This document shows, piece by piece, positions 17,094 through 28,398 of a stretch of 64,000 nt of DNA. Origin of the DNA: Vibrio cincinnatiensis (GTDB lineage: Bacteria > Pseudomonadota > Gammaproteobacteria > Enterobacterales > Vibrionaceae); the NCBI RefSeq assembly GCF_022113815.1, contig NZ_SGOM01000010.1, positions 62,001 through 126,000 of the forward strand, written 5' to 3'. The notes beneath the pieces are model-generated. The model searched no databases. It worked only from the letters and a program-made list of their open reading frames with translations, and was not told the DNA's origin. The position numbers and the translations under genes are program-made. Positions within the stretch are counted from its first letter, which is position 1; each line of letters starts with the position of its first letter.

Positions 17094-19904
17094 TTAAGCT
17101 AGGGTCAGAGCGTCTTCTACCAACGCTTTCTGTTGTTTCATATGTACCGACATATAACCAACGGCCGGTGATGCAGAAGCAGGGCGGCCCGCATATTTCA
17201 GATCCGCTCCAGCAGGAATTGCTGCACGGAAATTATGTTGGCTGCAATACCAAGCACCTTGGTTCTGTGGCTCTTCCTGACACCATACATAATCAACAAC
17301 ATTGCTGTACGGCGCGATAGCAGCTTGAACTTCCTCAAGAGGGAAAGGATAAAGCTGCTCGATACGAACAATCACTACATCGTCTTGTTCCTTGTTACGT
17401 CGCTGCTCAAGTAAGTCGTAATACACTTTACCTGAACAAAACACCACCCGTTTCACTTTGGTCGGTTCAAGGTTATCGATTTCACCGATAGCGGGTAAAA
17501 AAGTACCTTGCGCGAGATCATCCATACTGGATACACATAGCGGATGACGTAACAAAGATTTCGGAGACATCACAATGAGAGGTCGGCGCATTTTACGAAC
17601 CACCTGGCGACGCAGCATGTGGTAAACCTGTGCTGGCGTTGAAGGCACTACCACTTGCATATTTTGTTCTGCACAAAGCTGCAAGTAGCGCTCTAGACGA
17701 GCCGATGAATGCTCTGGACCTTGGCCTTCATAACCATGAGGAAGCAGCATCGTCAAACCACATAAACGCGCCCACTTTTGCTCACCCGATGAAATGAATT
17801 GGTCAATCACAACTTGAGCACCATTGGCAAAGTCACCAAACTGAGCTTCCCAAATCGTTAATCCACCCGGTTCTGCTGTTGCATAACCATATTCAAAAGC
17901 TAGAACCGCTTCTTCAGACAATACAGAGTCAATGACTTCAAAAGGCCCTTGCTTATCATGAACATTGGCTAATGGAATATAAGTACTTGCATCAGATTGG
18001 TTATGTAAGACCGAGTGACGATGGAAGAAAGTTCCGCGCCCCGAATCTTGCCCTGAGATGCGAATGCGTTGTCCATCATCCACTAACGTTGCATACGCTA
18101 ATGTTTCAGCCATCCCCCAATCGAGCATTTTCTCACCCGATATCATAGACATTCGGTCGTTGTAGATCTTTTCAACCCGACTTTGTAACTTATGACTCTC
18201 TGGATATTGGCAAATTTTCTGACCAAGCTCTTGTAAGCGTTCTAAGGAAAACTGATTATCCCAAGCTTCGTTCCAATCATGCCCAATATAAGGAGACCAA
18301 TCCACTGAATGCATGGTCATTGGTCGCCACTCTTTCACAACCACTTCACCATGATCCAACGCATCACGATATTCATTGATGAGCTGTGTGGCGACTTCGA
18401 TATCACACTCTTTTCGCTCAATCAAAACATCAGCATAAAGCTTGCGAGTTGTAGGATGTTTTTTGATCTTCTGATACATCAAAGGTTGAGTGGCATTCGG
18501 TTCATCCGCTTCGTTATGACCATGACGGCGATAACACACCAGTTCAATCACAACATCACGCTTGAATTCATTGCGATAATCCAACGCCATCCGGGTCACA
18601 AAAGCAACGGCTTCAGGATCATCAGAATTTACGTGAAAAATCGGAGCCTGTACCATCTTAGCAATATCGGTACAGTACATCGTTGAACGAGTATCACGAG
18701 GGTTTGATGTGGTAAATCCAACTTGGTTGTTGATAACAATTCGAACCGTTCCACCGACACAATAGCCACGAGCCTGTGACATATTAAATGTTTCAGCAAC
18801 CACCCCTTGCCCTGCCACTGCAGAATCACCATGAATCGTGATAGGCAAAACTCGGCTTCCTTCGGAATCCCCTAAACGATCCTGACGAGCACGAACCGAG
18901 CCCATTACCACGGGGTTAACAATCTCTAAGTGTGAAGGGTTAAAAGCCAAAGCAAGGTGAACATCTCCCCCCGGCGTTGCAAAATCAGCGGAGAAACCTT
19001 GGTGATATTTTACATCTCCGGTTCCCCATGTTTCATCGTGTTTACCCGCAAATTCATCGAATAAGCCTTGCGGTTTTTTCCCTAACACGTTGACTAACAT
19101 ATTCAAACGACCACGGTGAGCCATACCGATCACCACTTCTCGCATACCACTTTTACCGGCGTGACGAATAAGCTCTTTGGTCATCGGGATTAAGGCATCT
19201 CCCCCTTCTAAAGAGAAACGTTTAGCCCCAGGGAATTTTGCACCGAGATAACGCTCCAGTCCTTCTGCTGCAGTCAGTTCATCGAGGAAAGTTCGTTTCT
19301 CATCCAACGTAAAGGTGGGCTCACCGAGCACAGGCTCCAAACGCTGCTGAATCCAACGCTTTTGCTCTGTATCAGTCATATGCATGTATTCCGCACCGAC
19401 AGAACCACAGTAAATTTTATTCAGAGAATGATAGATATCTTTCAACTTCATGGTATCTGCGCCAACGGCAAAAGAACCCACGTTGAACGTTTCTTCCATG
19501 TCATCTTCAGTGAGGTTATGGAAGGAGGGATCTAATTCCGCCACCGGTGGGCGTTTCCATAAACCAAGGGGATCGAGTTGAGCGGCCTCATGCCCGCGGA
19601 AGCGGTACGCATTGATTAGCTGCAGAACTTTTACTTGCTTTGCATCGACTTCAGGATCACTAACTTGGACATTGTAATGCTTTGTGTCTTGAGCGAGTCG
19701 CCGGAAGTAATCACGGATACGTGAATGTGGTTGTTCAACCACATGATCAGGTTGCGCAGGCAAACCTTCAAAAACACGTTTCCACTCCTCACTTACCAGG
19801 TCGGGGTCACTTAGATACAGTTCGTAGAGATCTTCTACATAAGTTGCATTGGCGCCAGCCAAGTGTGAAGACTCGAGCCATGCCTTCATCACGCCGTTGT
19901 GCAT
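17094..19904 (-). CDS. sucA: 2-oxoglutarate dehydrogenase E1 component
   Basis: 936 residues, similar to the 933 of E. coli. The N-terminal segment ([14 protein letters not shown]) that contacts E2 is present, followed by thiamine-diphosphate-binding regions ([30 protein letters not shown]) and the transketolase-like domain ([28 protein letters not shown]). It decarboxylates 2-oxoglutarate in the TCA cycle. The start ATG 19904 has AAGGGA five bases upstream. It follows sdhB after 90 bases that contain a strong hairpin. Confidence 0.98.
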   Translation of the reverse strand: MHNGVMKAWLESSHLAGANATYVEDLYELYLSDPDLVSEEWKRVFEGLPAQPDHVVEQPHSRIRDYFRRLAQDTKHYNVQVSDPEVDAKQVKVLQLINAYRFRGHEAAQLDPLGLWKRPPVAELDPSFHNLTEDDMEETFNVGSFAVGADTMKLKDIYHSLNKIYCGSVGAEYMHMTDTEQKRWIQQRLEPVLGEPTFTLDEKRTFLDELTAAEGLERYLGAKFPGAKRFSLEGGDALIPMTKELIRHAGKSGMREVVIGMAHRGRLNMLVNVLGKKPQGLFDEFAGKHDETWGTGDVKYHQGFSADFATPGGDVHLALAFNPSHLEIVNPVVMGSVRARQDRLGDSEGSRVLPITIHGDSAVAGQGVVAETFNMSQARGYCVGGTVRIVINNQVGFTTSNPRDTRSTMYCTDIAKMVQAPIFHVNSDDPEAVAFVTRMALDYRNEFKRDVVIELVCYRRHGHNEADEPNATQPLMYQKIKKHPTTRKLYADVLIERKECDIEVATQLINEYRDALDHGEVVVKEWRPMTMHSVDWSPYIGHDWNEAWDNQFSLERLQELGQKICQYPESHKLQSRVEKIYNDRMSMISGEKMLDWGMAETLAYATLVDDGQRIRISGQDSGRGTFFHRHSVLHNQSDASTYIPLANVHDKQGPFEVIDSVLSEEAVLAFEYGYATAEPGGLTIWEAQFGDFANGAQVVIDQFISSGEQKWARLCGLTMLLPHGYEGQGPEHSSARLERYLQLCAEQNMQVVVPSTPAQVYHMLRRQVVRKMRRPLIVMSPKSLLRHPLCVSSMDDLAQGTFLPAIGEIDNLEPTKVKRVVFCSGKVYYDLLEQRRNKEQDDVVIVRIEQLYPFPLEEVQAAIAPYSNVVDYVWCQEEPQNQGAWYCSQHNFRAAIPAGADLKYAGRPASASPAVGYMSVHMKQQKALVEDALTLA

Positions 19905-19962
19905 TATTTTCCCTTAACCAGTAGTTTTCACGTTTGCTTCGGTCTTACGCCGAGCTATAAAG

Positions 19963-19981
19963 GCAGGCCCCAAGGGCCTGC
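19963..19981 (-). promoter_or_regulatory. intercistronic hairpin between sdhB and sucA
   Basis: GCAGGCCC and GGGCCTGC form eight perfect pairs with a three-base loop. On the minus strand CTTTATA follows, a weak T tract, so it may be a partial terminator or 3'-end stabiliser that separates sdh from suc expression. Confidence 0.6.
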
Positions 19982-19994
19982 AATCTTCTATTAT

Positions 19995-20705
19995 CTAAAC
20001 CGAGCGATTCACCAACATCGATTTAATATGGCCGATCGCTTTCGTTGGGTTTAGCCCCTTAGGACAAACACTTACACAATTCATTATGCCATGGCAACGA
20101 AAAACGCTAAATGCATCATCAAGATTTGATAAGCGCTCATCGGTTGCCGTATCTCGACTATCAATTAGCCAGCGATAAGCCGCTAATAAGCCGGCAGGAC
20201 CAATAAATTTATCCGGGTTCCACCAAAAAGAGGCACAAGAAGTAGAACAACAAGCACACATAATGCATTCATATAAACCATCAAGATGCTCACGTTCTTC
20301 AGGTAGCTGTAAATGCTCACGAGATGGCGGTAATTCACCATCGGAGATCAAAAACGGCTTAACTTTCGCGTAATTATCGTAGAACTGTGTCATATCAACG
20401 ATTAGGTCACGTACAACGGGTAAACCGGGCAAAGGCCGAATAACAATTTTACTGCCTTTCAGGGCAGATAACGGTGTAATGCAAGCCAAACCATTTTTAC
20501 CGTTCATATTTAAGCCATCAGAGCCACATACTCCTTCACGGCATGAACGACGAAACGCAATCGTTGGATCTTGTTCTTTCAATAAAATCAGCGCGTCCAA
20601 CACCATCATATCCGAGCCTTCTTCGACTTCAAGTAGATAGTCTTTCATATAAGGCTTTTTATCGACATCCGGATTGTAGCGATACAAAGAGAAGTTCAGT
20701 TTCAT
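19995..20705 (-). CDS. sdhB: succinate dehydrogenase iron-sulfur subunit
   Basis: 236 residues. The [2Fe-2S] ligands are Cys55, Cys60, Asp63 and Cys75 in CREGVCGSD...GLAC; the aspartate at the third position is also found in E. coli SdhB. The C-terminal ferredoxin-like domain has CIMCACCSTSC and CHGIMNCVSVCPKGLNP for the [4Fe-4S] and [3Fe-4S] centres. It passes electrons from SdhA to ubiquinone at the SdhCD anchor. It lies fourteen bases after sdhA. Confidence 0.98.
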   Translation of the reverse strand: MKLNFSLYRYNPDVDKKPYMKDYLLEVEEGSDMMVLDALILLKEQDPTIAFRRSCREGVCGSDGLNMNGKNGLACITPLSALKGSKIVIRPLPGLPVVRDLIVDMTQFYDNYAKVKPFLISDGELPPSREHLQLPEEREHLDGLYECIMCACCSTSCASFWWNPDKFIGPAGLLAAYRWLIDSRDTATDERLSNLDDAFSVFRCHGIMNCVSVCPKGLNPTKAIGHIKSMLVNRSV

Positions 20706-20719
20706 TCGTTATTCCTCCC

Positions 20720-22486
20720 TTAGTACGTACGAATTTTTGGTGGGAAAGCTTCACGATGAACGGGTGACATATTCACGTCACGTTTGCTCATTTTTTCAGT
20801 TTCCGGATTATAAATAGAGTGACACAACCAATTGGCATCATCACGATCTGGGTAGTCAAAGCGAGCGTGGGCTCCACGGCTCTCTGTGCGGTAGTTTGCT
20901 GCAACCGCCGTCGAAAATGCCGTTTCCATCAAGTTGTCAAGCTCTAAGCATTCAACACGCTGAGTATTAAACTCTTTAGATTTATCCGCCAAGTGAGCCT
21001 CTTTGAGACGCTCACGTATCACTTTCAGCTCTTCAAGCCCGGTTGCCATGGCTTCCCCCTCACGGAATACTGAGAAGCTGTTTTGCATACAACGTTGGAG
21101 ATCTTTACGGATTTGTACAGGATCTTCACCTTGGGTGCTATTTTCCCAACGCATGGTTCGGGCCAAAGAGGCTTCAATATCCGATTGGGTTGCAGGACGA
21201 GCTTCCGCTTGTGCTGCTAACGTTTCACCAAGGTGTAAACCGGTTGCGCGTCCGAACACCACAAGGTCAAGCAGTGAATTCCCGCCTAAACGGTTTGCTC
21301 CATGAACTGAAACTGAGGCAATTTCACCACAAGCAAATAAACCTTGAACCTCGAAATCCTTACCTGACGCATCTTGTTTTAATGCTTGCCCAGAAACCTG
21401 AGTCGGAACACCGCCCATCATATAATGGCAGGTTGGGATAACTGGAATCGGCTCTTTAACAGGGTCAACATGTGCAAAGGTACGTGAAAGCTCACAAATA
21501 CCTGGCAGACGAGACTCCAAAACCTCTTTACCCAGATGATCAAGTTTCAACTTAAGGTGCGGGCCCCATGGACCATCACAGCCACGCCCTTCACGAATTT
21601 CGATCATCATTGAACGAGCCACCACATCACGACCAGCGAGGTCTTTCGCATTTGGAGCATAACGCTCCATAAAACGCTCACCGTCTTTATTGAGTAGGTA
21701 ACCGCCTTCACCACGACAACCTTCTGTAACCAGAACCCCCGCGCCTGCAATGCCTGTTGGATGAAACTGCCACATTTCCATATCTTGCATCGGAACGCCC
21801 GCTCGCAGAGCCATTCCAACCCCATCACCAGTATTAATGTGTGCGTTGGTTGTTGAGGCATAAATACGTCCAGCCCCACCCGTGGCTAAAATAGTTGCTT
21901 TAGATTTGAAGTAGCAGATTTCTCCGGTTTCCATGCATAACGCAGTACAACCAAGTACGGCTCCATCTTGGTTTTTCACTAAATCAAGTGCATACCATTC
22001 TGAGAAAATCGTGGTTTTATGTTTAATGTTTTGTTGGTAAAGCGTATGCAATAAAGCATGGCCAGTACGGTCGGCCGCCGCCGCCGTACGAGCAGCTTGT
22101 TCACCACCAAATTCTTTGGATTGCCCACCAAAGGGACGTTGATAGATGGTGCCATCTTCAAAACGAGAGAAAGGCAGCCCCATACGTTCTAGCTCAATAA
22201 CAGATTCAGGTCCATTTTTACACATATATTCAATGGCATTTTGGTCACCAATGTAGTCGGAACCTTTCACAGTGTCATACATATGCCACTGCCAGTTATC
22301 TTTATGTGAATTTCCCAATGCCACAGTAATACCACCTTGAGCAGAGACAGTATGAGAGCGAGTTGGGAAAACCTTAGAAAGCAAAGCACAGGTTAACCCT
22401 TGCTCTGAAATTTGTAGTGCAGCACGCATACCTGCACCACCAGCGCCAATGACAACGGCATCGAACTCACGAACAGGAATAGTCAC
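20720..22486 (-). CDS. sdhA: succinate dehydrogenase flavoprotein subunit
   Basis: 588 residues, as in E. coli. It has the FAD dinucleotide motif [10 protein letters not shown] (11-20) and covalent flavinylation His45 in [10 protein letters not shown]. Active-site segments include [21 protein letters not shown] and the Arg loop in [16 protein letters not shown]. It oxidises succinate to fumarate on the inner face of the inner membrane. It begins directly after the sdhD stop. Confidence 0.98.
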   Translation of the reverse strand: MTIPVREFDAVVIGAGGAGMRAALQISEQGLTCALLSKVFPTRSHTVSAQGGITVALGNSHKDNWQWHMYDTVKGSDYIGDQNAIEYMCKNGPESVIELERMGLPFSRFEDGTIYQRPFGGQSKEFGGEQAARTAAAADRTGHALLHTLYQQNIKHKTTIFSEWYALDLVKNQDGAVLGCTALCMETGEICYFKSKATILATGGAGRIYASTTNAHINTGDGVGMALRAGVPMQDMEMWQFHPTGIAGAGVLVTEGCRGEGGYLLNKDGERFMERYAPNAKDLAGRDVVARSMMIEIREGRGCDGPWGPHLKLKLDHLGKEVLESRLPGICELSRTFAHVDPVKEPIPVIPTCHYMMGGVPTQVSGQALKQDASGKDFEVQGLFACGEIASVSVHGANRLGGNSLLDLVVFGRATGLHLGETLAAQAEARPATQSDIEASLARTMRWENSTQGEDPVQIRKDLQRCMQNSFSVFREGEAMATGLEELKVIRERLKEAHLADKSKEFNTQRVECLELDNLMETAFSTAVAANYRTESRGAHARFDYPDRDDANWLCHSIYNPETEKMSKRDVNMSPVHREAFPPKIRTY

Positions 22487-22831
22487 TTACACACCCCACA
22501 ATACAAATAGTCCAGAGAAAAAGTACCCCAATAAGGTCATAACCACGACCAACTGCAATGTAGCCCGGAGTTTTGAGCACTTAACATAATCAGTGAGTAC
22601 TTGCCATAAACCAATCCAGCCGTGGATAAGAATGCAAACGAGTGCCAACATGGTAAACACTTTCGTTAAGGTGGTACCGAAGAATTGTGACCAAGAGAGG
22701 TAAGAAATATCCGTGAAAGCACAAAAACTCACCAGATATATTGTATACAGTGTTAAAATTATCGCTGTCGCGCGGAGTAATAAAAAATCATGGACACCAT
22801 TACGACCCAATGAAGAGACATGCTTTACCAT
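22487..22831 (-). CDS. sdhD: succinate dehydrogenase membrane anchor SdhD
   Basis: 114 residues with three membrane helices. The block [18 protein letters not shown] carries Asp81 and Tyr82, the latter matching the quinone-contacting Tyr83 of E. coli. It anchors SdhAB and, with SdhC, binds heme b and ubiquinone. ATG 22831 is chosen because it matches the E. coli start ([16 protein letters not shown]); it overlaps the sdhC stop by seven bases. A GTG two codons upstream is possible. Confidence 0.95.
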   Translation of the reverse strand: MVKHVSSLGRNGVHDFLLLRATAIILTLYTIYLVSFCAFTDISYLSWSQFFGTTLTKVFTMLALVCILIHGWIGLWQVLTDYVKCSKLRATLQLVVVMTLLGYFFSGLFVLWGV

Positions 22832-23217
22832 AGCCACACCCCCACCAATAACGATAAAATACCAGTAATTGCAAATGACACTTTGGCTGTCATCGAACCT
22901 GTATCAAGCTCTTCGAAATACCCCAGATCCATGATCAGATGACGAATGCCACCGATGATATGATAGGCCAACGCAGTCAAGATGCCCCATAGAATAAATT
23001 TAACGAAGAAACCACTGACGATTTCACTCGCCTCCATAAACCCAACAGGAGAGGATAAGGAGAGGGATAGTAACCATAGCAAAATACCGACCGCGACAAA
23101 CGTAATAACCCCCGCCACTCGGTGGAGGATAGAAGCGATTGCGGTGATCGGAAAGCTTATGGTCTGCAAATCTAAATTAACAGGTCTTAACTTTCTTTCT
23201 TTCACGGGCTTGCTCAC
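22825..23217 (-). CDS. sdhC: succinate dehydrogenase cytochrome b556 subunit SdhC
   Basis: 130 residues with three membrane helices. [23 protein letters not shown] carries the quinone-site residues Ser29 and Arg33, and His86 ([11 protein letters not shown]) matches heme ligand His84 of E. coli. It is the first gene of the eight-gene sdh-suc unit. The start is GTG at 23217 with no clear Shine-Dalgarno sequence. A second GTG at 23205 is an alternative that would give an N-terminus closer to E. coli. Confidence 0.94.
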   Translation of the reverse strand: MSKPVKERKLRPVNLDLQTISFPITAIASILHRVAGVITFVAVGILLWLLSLSLSSPVGFMEASEIVSGFFVKFILWGILTALAYHIIGGIRHLIMDLGYFEELDTGSMTAKVSFAITGILSLLVGVWLW

Positions 23218-23613
23218 TCAGCTTTAATTGAAGCATTTATAGTTATGAATGAAATTTAGTGATAAACCGATAAAACCCAACCTCTATTAAACATATTCAC
23301 CAGAATTATCATGACAAAATTGTAAAATAAAAGTTAATAAATAAACCTTGATTATTACCTTGGGTTTATTTTTTGTGTTGAATTTATAAGATTTTCACCA
23401 AATTTTGCTACGCCGACATGCGACTGGCAACATTATACAACAAATGATGTAACAATTTTTGCTACACAGAACAGATTTTTAACTTTATATGTATAAAAAA
23501 TCAAAGTAAGTGCACACAACAGAGGAGAAAAATTGACTTTAAATGAGATCAGACGTACAAGAATGACACACAAACATCCTGGACGGATTAAATAATAAAC
23601 AAAGGAGATTGTT
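23218..23613. other. 396-base divergent promoter region of sdhC and gltA
   Basis: A/T-rich. On the minus strand TATAAT at 23437-23432 is the best -10 for sdh; it would give a leader of about 208 bases, close to the long sdh leader of E. coli that small RNAs bind. GTTAATAAATAAA near 23333 resembles an ArcA half-site. On the plus side AAAGGAGA lies just before the gltA ATG. I see no palindromic Fur or CRP site of good quality. Confidence 0.45.
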
Positions 23614-24903
23614 ATGGCAGATAAGAAAGCAACCCTTCACATTGAAGGAAAAGCACCTATCAACCTGCCGATCATGGATGGGACCATGGGTCCTCAAGTA
23701 ATCGATGTTCGTCAGTTAGGTTCGAATGGCTACTTTACCTTTGACCCGGGTTTTCTTGCCACTGCATCTTGTGAATCTCAAATCACTTATATTGATGGTA
23801 ATAAAGGTGTTCTATTACATCGAGGTTACCCTATCGATCAATTAGCCAATAATGCGGATTATCTAGAAGTTTGTTACATCCTGCTTTATGGTGAAGCCCC
23901 GACTCGACAACAATATGATGAATTTAAGAAAACCGTCACTCGCCATACCATGGTGCATGAACAAATTGCGAGTTTCTTTCATGGATTCCGCCGAGATGCT
24001 CACCCGATGGCGGTGATGTGTGGTGTTGTTGGAGCACTCGCGGCTTTCTATCACGATTCACTCGATATCAACAATGATACACACCGAGAGATCGCAGCTT
24101 ATCGCTTGTTATCTAAAATGCCCACGCTCGCGGCCATGTGTTATAAATATTCCATTGGTCAACCCTTTATTTATCCTCGTAATGATCTCACTTACGCGGA
24201 AAACTTCTTGCACATGATGTTTGCAAACCCATGTGAAGAGTACGAAGTTAACCCTATCGTTGCTCGAGCCATGGATAAAATCTTTACCTTACACGCGGAT
24301 CATGAGCAAAACGCATCAACCTCGACCGTACGCCTTGCGGGCTCTTCAGGAGCCAACCCCTTTGCTTGTATTGCCGCAGGTATCGCATCACTATGGGGGC
24401 CTGCTCACGGTGGAGCAAACGAAGCTTGCCTACGTATGCTGGAAGAAATCGGCTCTGTCGATAAGATCCCTGAATATGTTGAACGAGCAAAAGATAAAGA
24501 TGATCCATTCCGTTTAATGGGCTTTGGGCATCGAGTGTATAAAAACTATGATCCTCGTGCGACCGTAATGCGAGAAGCATGTCATGACGTATTGAAAGAG
24601 TTGAATATTCAAGACCCACTCTTGGATGTGGCAATGGAGCTAGAACGCATTGCCCTTTCTGATGAATACTTTATTGAGAAGAAGCTCTATCCTAACGTAG
24701 ACTTCTATTCAGGTATTATTTTGAAAGCCATTGGTATCCCAATTTCAATGTTTACCGTGATCTTTGCCATGTCACGTACCATTGGTTGGATAGCGCACTG
24801 GAATGAAATGCATAGTGACCCAGATAATCGAATTGGCCGCCCTCGTCAGCTCTATACTGGTCAGAAACTAAGAGATTTCCAACCACTTCATGAACGTGAA
24901 TAA
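23614..24903 (+). CDS. gltA: citrate synthase (type II)
   Basis: 429 residues. Catalytic residues are found in [23 protein letters not shown] and [14 protein letters not shown], with the Asp in YPNVDFYSG. The N-terminal beta-rich domain (about 1-60) is the mark of the hexameric, NADH-inhibited type II enzyme. It condenses oxaloacetate and acetyl-CoA. It has a strong AAGGAGA ribosome site and is divergent from sdh-suc, so TCA entry and the succinate branch share one regulatory region. Confidence 0.98.
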   Translation: MADKKATLHIEGKAPINLPIMDGTMGPQVIDVRQLGSNGYFTFDPGFLATASCESQITYIDGNKGVLLHRGYPIDQLANNADYLEVCYILLYGEAPTRQQYDEFKKTVTRHTMVHEQIASFFHGFRRDAHPMAVMCGVVGALAAFYHDSLDINNDTHREIAAYRLLSKMPTLAAMCYKYSIGQPFIYPRNDLTYAENFLHMMFANPCEEYEVNPIVARAMDKIFTLHADHEQNASTSTVRLAGSSGANPFACIAAGIASLWGPAHGGANEACLRMLEEIGSVDKIPEYVERAKDKDDPFRLMGFGHRVYKNYDPRATVMREACHDVLKELNIQDPLLDVAMELERIALSDEYFIEKKLYPNVDFYSGIILKAIGIPISMFTVIFAMSRTIGWIAHWNEMHSDPDNRIGRPRQLYTGQKLRDFQPLHERE

Positions 24904-24926
24904 GTACCTAACGTGGGTTAGATAAG

Positions 24927-24960
24927 AAAAGAGCGAGGTCAAAACCTCGCTCTTTTCTTT
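24927..24960. terminator. bidirectional terminator between gltA and the Nif3 gene
   Basis: AAAAGAGCGAGGT and ACCTCGCTCTTTT pair over thirteen bases with a four-base loop and T tracts on both sides. Confidence 0.93.
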
Positions 24961-25719
24961 TTATACTGGATTATCAATATCAATAAACTCGACCTCAAAA
25001 CCATGATTTTTCGCCAACCATTCCCCTAAGGCTTTAACACCATAACGCTCCGTTGCATGATGGCCAGCTGCAAAATAGTGAATATTAAGTTCACGCGCTA
25101 TATAGGTCGTTCGCTCTGAAACCTCTCCGGAAATAAAGGCATCCATTCCTTGTTCAGCAGCAAGCATGATGTAGTCTTGTCCACCACCAGTACACCAAGC
25201 AATATTCTTAATCGGTTTATCTTGCTGCTCAGGTGCAATGTGTAACGGTGGCCGATGAAGGACTTGAGCTATCTTGGCTGCCAAGGCTTCACCGCTTGAT
25301 GTGTGACGCAAAGAACCATACATAGCCACTGATTGAGGATGCCCTTCTAAACCACCTTCCACTTCAATTTCCAACAACTGTGCTAACTGAGCGTTGTTAC
25401 CCAATTGAGGATGAATATCAAGCGGCAAATGATAAGCCAGCAAATTGATATCGTGTTTTATCAGGGTCCGTAACCGATCACCTTTCATACCACGAATGGA
25501 TTCAGACTCGCCTTTCCAAAAGTAACCATGATGAACAAGCAGTGCATCAGCTTGATGTTCTACTGCCTTTTCAATCAATGCCTTAGATGCCGTCACTCCG
25601 GTAATAATTTTTTTTATTTCAGATTTACCTTCTACTTGCAGCCCATTAGGGCAGTAATCTTTAATTAATTGTGGAGATAAGGTCTCATTTAACAACGCTT
25701 CTAACTGAAAATTGTTCAT
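24961..25719 (-). CDS. ybgI: Nif3-like dinuclear metal centre protein (YbgI)
   Basis: 252 residues. The family's metal-binding histidines are in LLVHHGYFWKGES near residue 62 and the C-terminal AAGHHATERYG, with Glu in SGEVSERT. E. coli YbgI forms a toroidal hexamer with two metals per site; a GTP cyclohydrolase I type 2 label is often attached to the family but its in vivo role is not settled. ATG 25719 matches the E. coli N-terminus and has GGAA seven bases upstream; an in-frame ATG sits at 25731. Confidence 0.92.
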   Translation of the reverse strand: MNNFQLEALLNETLSPQLIKDYCPNGLQVEGKSEIKKIITGVTASKALIEKAVEHQADALLVHHGYFWKGESESIRGMKGDRLRTLIKHDINLLAYHLPLDIHPQLGNNAQLAQLLEIEVEGGLEGHPQSVAMYGSLRHTSSGEALAAKIAQVLHRPPLHIAPEQQDKPIKNIAWCTGGGQDYIMLAAEQGMDAFISGEVSERTTYIARELNIHYFAAGHHATERYGVKALGEWLAKNHGFEVEFIDIDNPV

Positions 25720-25811
25720 CTTGTGTTCCATAACTTGATTAGCATGGCGTGGTTATAACAATTTCAAGTTAGAATGTCGAAAACTGTACGGTCGCAGTAA
25801 GAGTAAACATT

Positions 25812-26582
25812 ATGGACATAACACCGCTGATCTCTTGGGTCATCAAAACCCCAACGCTATTTGAACACGCTTCCCCTCTGGTGAAAAAAGTACCTTTTTC
25901 ACCACCATCGAATGAGCAATACTGGCCTCCCTATCAAGGAAATCCAAGGTTAGGATTTATTTACCAGTCTATATGCCAGCAACTGTTTACTCTCACCCCT
26001 CGTTATAATGCGGTATCAGAAGAAATTCAGCTTAACGAACATGGGAAAACACTCGGTGCGATTGATTTTATTGTTAAAAATCGCCAGACCAATGAGTATG
26101 AGCACTGGGAAGTGGCGATAAAATTTTATCTTCTTCATCAGGGGCGATGGTATGGCCCCAATGCGGAAGATAGACTGGATCGAAAACTTTCCCACATGCT
26201 TAATCACCAGTTAACACTCTCATCCCATCCCATTTTTTGTGAAAACTACCCATTATGGGCGAAGGCCAAACCGCATTTATTGATGCAAGGGCGTTTATAT
26301 ACCAATCCATTTCAGTCAGAGAATCTTCCCAAAGAATGCTTAGGCTACCCACTCAATCGCACTCAGATTCAAGGGCATTGGTGCTATCAAGATCAAGTAT
26401 CTCTGATTGATGAACCACTCTACTCTTTAGATAAGCCACAATGGTTGACTGGCAGAGGAAAAACATCATCACCTTACTTCGCTGACCACCTCGCTCAGGA
26501 ATTTATTCATTGCCAAAGTGAATCGGGTCTCTTTTGGTTTATTATGCCTCGTCATTGGCCAGCATCGGCTGACGTCAATTAG
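25812..26582 (+). CDS. DUF1853 family protein, putative PD-(D/E)XK nuclease-like fold
   Basis: 256 residues, cytoplasmic, with no signal peptide. The DUF1853 core is visible: PPYQGNPRLGFIYQ, GAIDFIVKN with Asp near residue 80, then WEVAIKFYL with the E-x-K pair near 99-102, then GPNAEDRLDRKLSHML. The D...ExK spacing fits the PD-(D/E)XK nuclease superfamily; no biochemical function is known to me. It is divergent from the Nif3 gene (92 bases apart) and converges on pgm. Codon use looks like its neighbours. Confidence 0.85.
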   Translation: MDITPLISWVIKTPTLFEHASPLVKKVPFSPPSNEQYWPPYQGNPRLGFIYQSICQQLFTLTPRYNAVSEEIQLNEHGKTLGAIDFIVKNRQTNEYEHWEVAIKFYLLHQGRWYGPNAEDRLDRKLSHMLNHQLTLSSHPIFCENYPLWAKAKPHLLMQGRLYTNPFQSENLPKECLGYPLNRTQIQGHWCYQDQVSLIDEPLYSLDKPQWLTGRGKTSSPYFADHLAQEFIHCQSESGLFWFIMPRHWPASADVN

Positions 26583-26585
26583 CTC

Positions 26586-26618
26586 AAATAAAAAAGGGAA
26601 GTACTTCGTACCTCCCTT
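26586..26618 (-). terminator. Rho-independent terminator of pgm
   Basis: On the minus strand GGGAGGTAC-GAA-GTACTTCCC, with one mismatch, is followed by seven T and ATTT. The plus direction lacks a T tract, so it serves pgm. Confidence 0.85.
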
Positions 26619-26643
26619 CCCATACAAACTGTGTATCGCGTGT

Positions 26644-28290
26644 TTACAAACCAGCGTCGTTAAAAACTTGATTAACAATCTGCTGTGCTTCTTGCTCAAT
26701 CAGGGTTAAATGTTCCGCCCCTTTAAAGCTTTCACAATAAATTTTATAAATATCTTCCGTTCCCGATGGACGAGCAGCAAACCAACCAAATTCTGTGGTC
26801 ACTTTTAGCCCACCAATGGCTGCACCATTACCCGGTGCATGCGTTAAACGAGCCGTAATCGGATCACCGGCTAATGTCTGAGCAGAAACCATTTCTGGTG
26901 ATAGCTTACTCAGTACAGCTTTTTGTGGTCCATTCGCCACCGCTTGAATACGGCTATAATAAGAATCACCATGTTTAGCGGCGAGTTCATCATAATATTG
27001 TTGAGGATTTTTCCCGGTAACGGCAGTAATTTCAGCAGCCAGCAAACATAAAATAATGCCATCTTTGTCCGTTGACCAAGGTGTACCATCTTTACGTAAG
27101 AAAGAAGCACCCGCACTCTCTTCGCCACCAAAGCCAAATTTTCCGGTGTACAGGCCATCAACAAACCATTTGAATCCAACGGGGACTTCACATAATTCAC
27201 GGCCTAAATCAGCAACGACTTTATCAATCATAGCGCTAGACACTAATGTTTTGCCAACGGCAACTTCTGCGTTCCACTCTGTACGATGACGATAAAGGTA
27301 ATCAATACATACTGCGAGGAAATGGTTGGGATTCATCAAACCTTGTGGGGTTACGATGCCATGACGGTCATAATCAGGGTCATTACCAAAAGCAAGGTCG
27401 TATTGATCTTTAAGTGCTAATAGCCCAGCCATCGCATAAGGCGATGAACAGTCCATACGTACCACGCCATCTTTATCTAATGACATAAATTGGAAAGTAG
27501 GATCAATCGATTCACTGACCAAGGTTAAATCTAGATTGTAGGCCTGACCAATTTGACGCCAGTAATCAATCCCACTCCCCCCCAGTGGATCAACGCCAAT
27601 TTTCAGCTTGGCGTTTTGAATGGCTTGCATATCAACAACATTAGAAAGGTCATCAATATAAGGTTTCACTAAATCCACTTGCTTCAATAATGGGGATTGC
27701 TTGGCCTCTGTTATAGAAAGACGTTTAACGCCGCTTAACCCTTCAGCAATCAGTTGATTAGCCCGATTTTCAATCGCTTGGGTTAACGCCCCCTCTGCAG
27801 GTCCACCGTGAGTTGGGTTGTATTTGATTCCACCGTCTTGAGGAGGGTTGTGCGATGGTGTAATCACAATACCGTCTGCTTTCGCCGTATGCTGAAGATT
27901 ATGAGTCAAAATGGCATGGGAAATGCCCGGTGTTGGTGTATAGCCATTATTTTCTTGAATAATCACTTCAACACCATTGGCAATCAGAACTTCAAGTACA
28001 CTGCTTAATGCTGGTTCTGATAGAGCATGAGTATCTTTCCCCACATAGATAGGGCCATTTGTTCCTTGCTCAGCACGAATATCCACCACTGCTTGAGCAA
28101 TGGCTAAAATATGATTTTCATTAAATGTCGCCTTATCGGCGCTGCCCCGATGGCCTGATGTGCCAAACTGAACTTGATGCTGCGGATTTTTTGGATCAGG
28201 TTGCAATAAGTAGTAGTTGGCCACAAGGGCGGGGATATTGTGCAAATCCTGCTGTTGTGCTTTTTGTCCTGCACGTGGGTGCATAGCCAT
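26644..28290 (-). CDS. pgm: alpha-D-glucose phosphate-specific phosphoglucomutase
   Basis: 548 residues, close to the 546 of E. coli. The phosphorylated Ser146 is in TPSHNPP, the Mg2+-binding loop is DPDYDRHG, and the sugar-binding loop is [10 protein letters not shown]. The C-terminal phosphate-binding loop is [13 protein letters not shown]. It interconverts glucose-1-phosphate and glucose-6-phosphate for glycogen and cell-surface precursors. It lies downstream of seqA as in enterobacteria, but with a terminator between them. Confidence 0.98.
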   Translation of the reverse strand: MAMHPRAGQKAQQQDLHNIPALVANYYLLQPDPKNPQHQVQFGTSGHRGSADKATFNENHILAIAQAVVDIRAEQGTNGPIYVGKDTHALSEPALSSVLEVLIANGVEVIIQENNGYTPTPGISHAILTHNLQHTAKADGIVITPSHNPPQDGGIKYNPTHGGPAEGALTQAIENRANQLIAEGLSGVKRLSITEAKQSPLLKQVDLVKPYIDDLSNVVDMQAIQNAKLKIGVDPLGGSGIDYWRQIGQAYNLDLTLVSESIDPTFQFMSLDKDGVVRMDCSSPYAMAGLLALKDQYDLAFGNDPDYDRHGIVTPQGLMNPNHFLAVCIDYLYRHRTEWNAEVAVGKTLVSSAMIDKVVADLGRELCEVPVGFKWFVDGLYTGKFGFGGEESAGASFLRKDGTPWSTDKDGIILCLLAAEITAVTGKNPQQYYDELAAKHGDSYYSRIQAVANGPQKAVLSKLSPEMVSAQTLAGDPITARLTHAPGNGAAIGGLKVTTEFGWFAARPSGTEDIYKIYCESFKGAEHLTLIEQEAQQIVNQVFNDAGL

Positions 28291-28317
28291 AATGACATCC
28301 TATGTAAAATAACGACA

Positions 28318-28365
28318 AATAAAAAACCTCATAATACGCTGTTTTAACTGCATATTATGAGGTTT
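28318..28365 (-). terminator. terminator between seqA and pgm
   Basis: AAACCTCATAAT and ATTATGAGGTTT form twelve perfect pairs around an 18-base loop. The minus strand continues with T6. The long loop makes it moderately strong; readthrough into pgm remains possible. Confidence 0.75.
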
Positions 28366-28398
28366 CAATCAGACTTTTGGCCTTCGTTCTCTAAAAAG

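Noticed and set aside
16646..17320. 224-codon open frame on the plus strand
   Set aside because: It lies antisense to sucB and sucA, whose protein sequences are clear. Composition is that of a shadow frame and it has no ribosome site.
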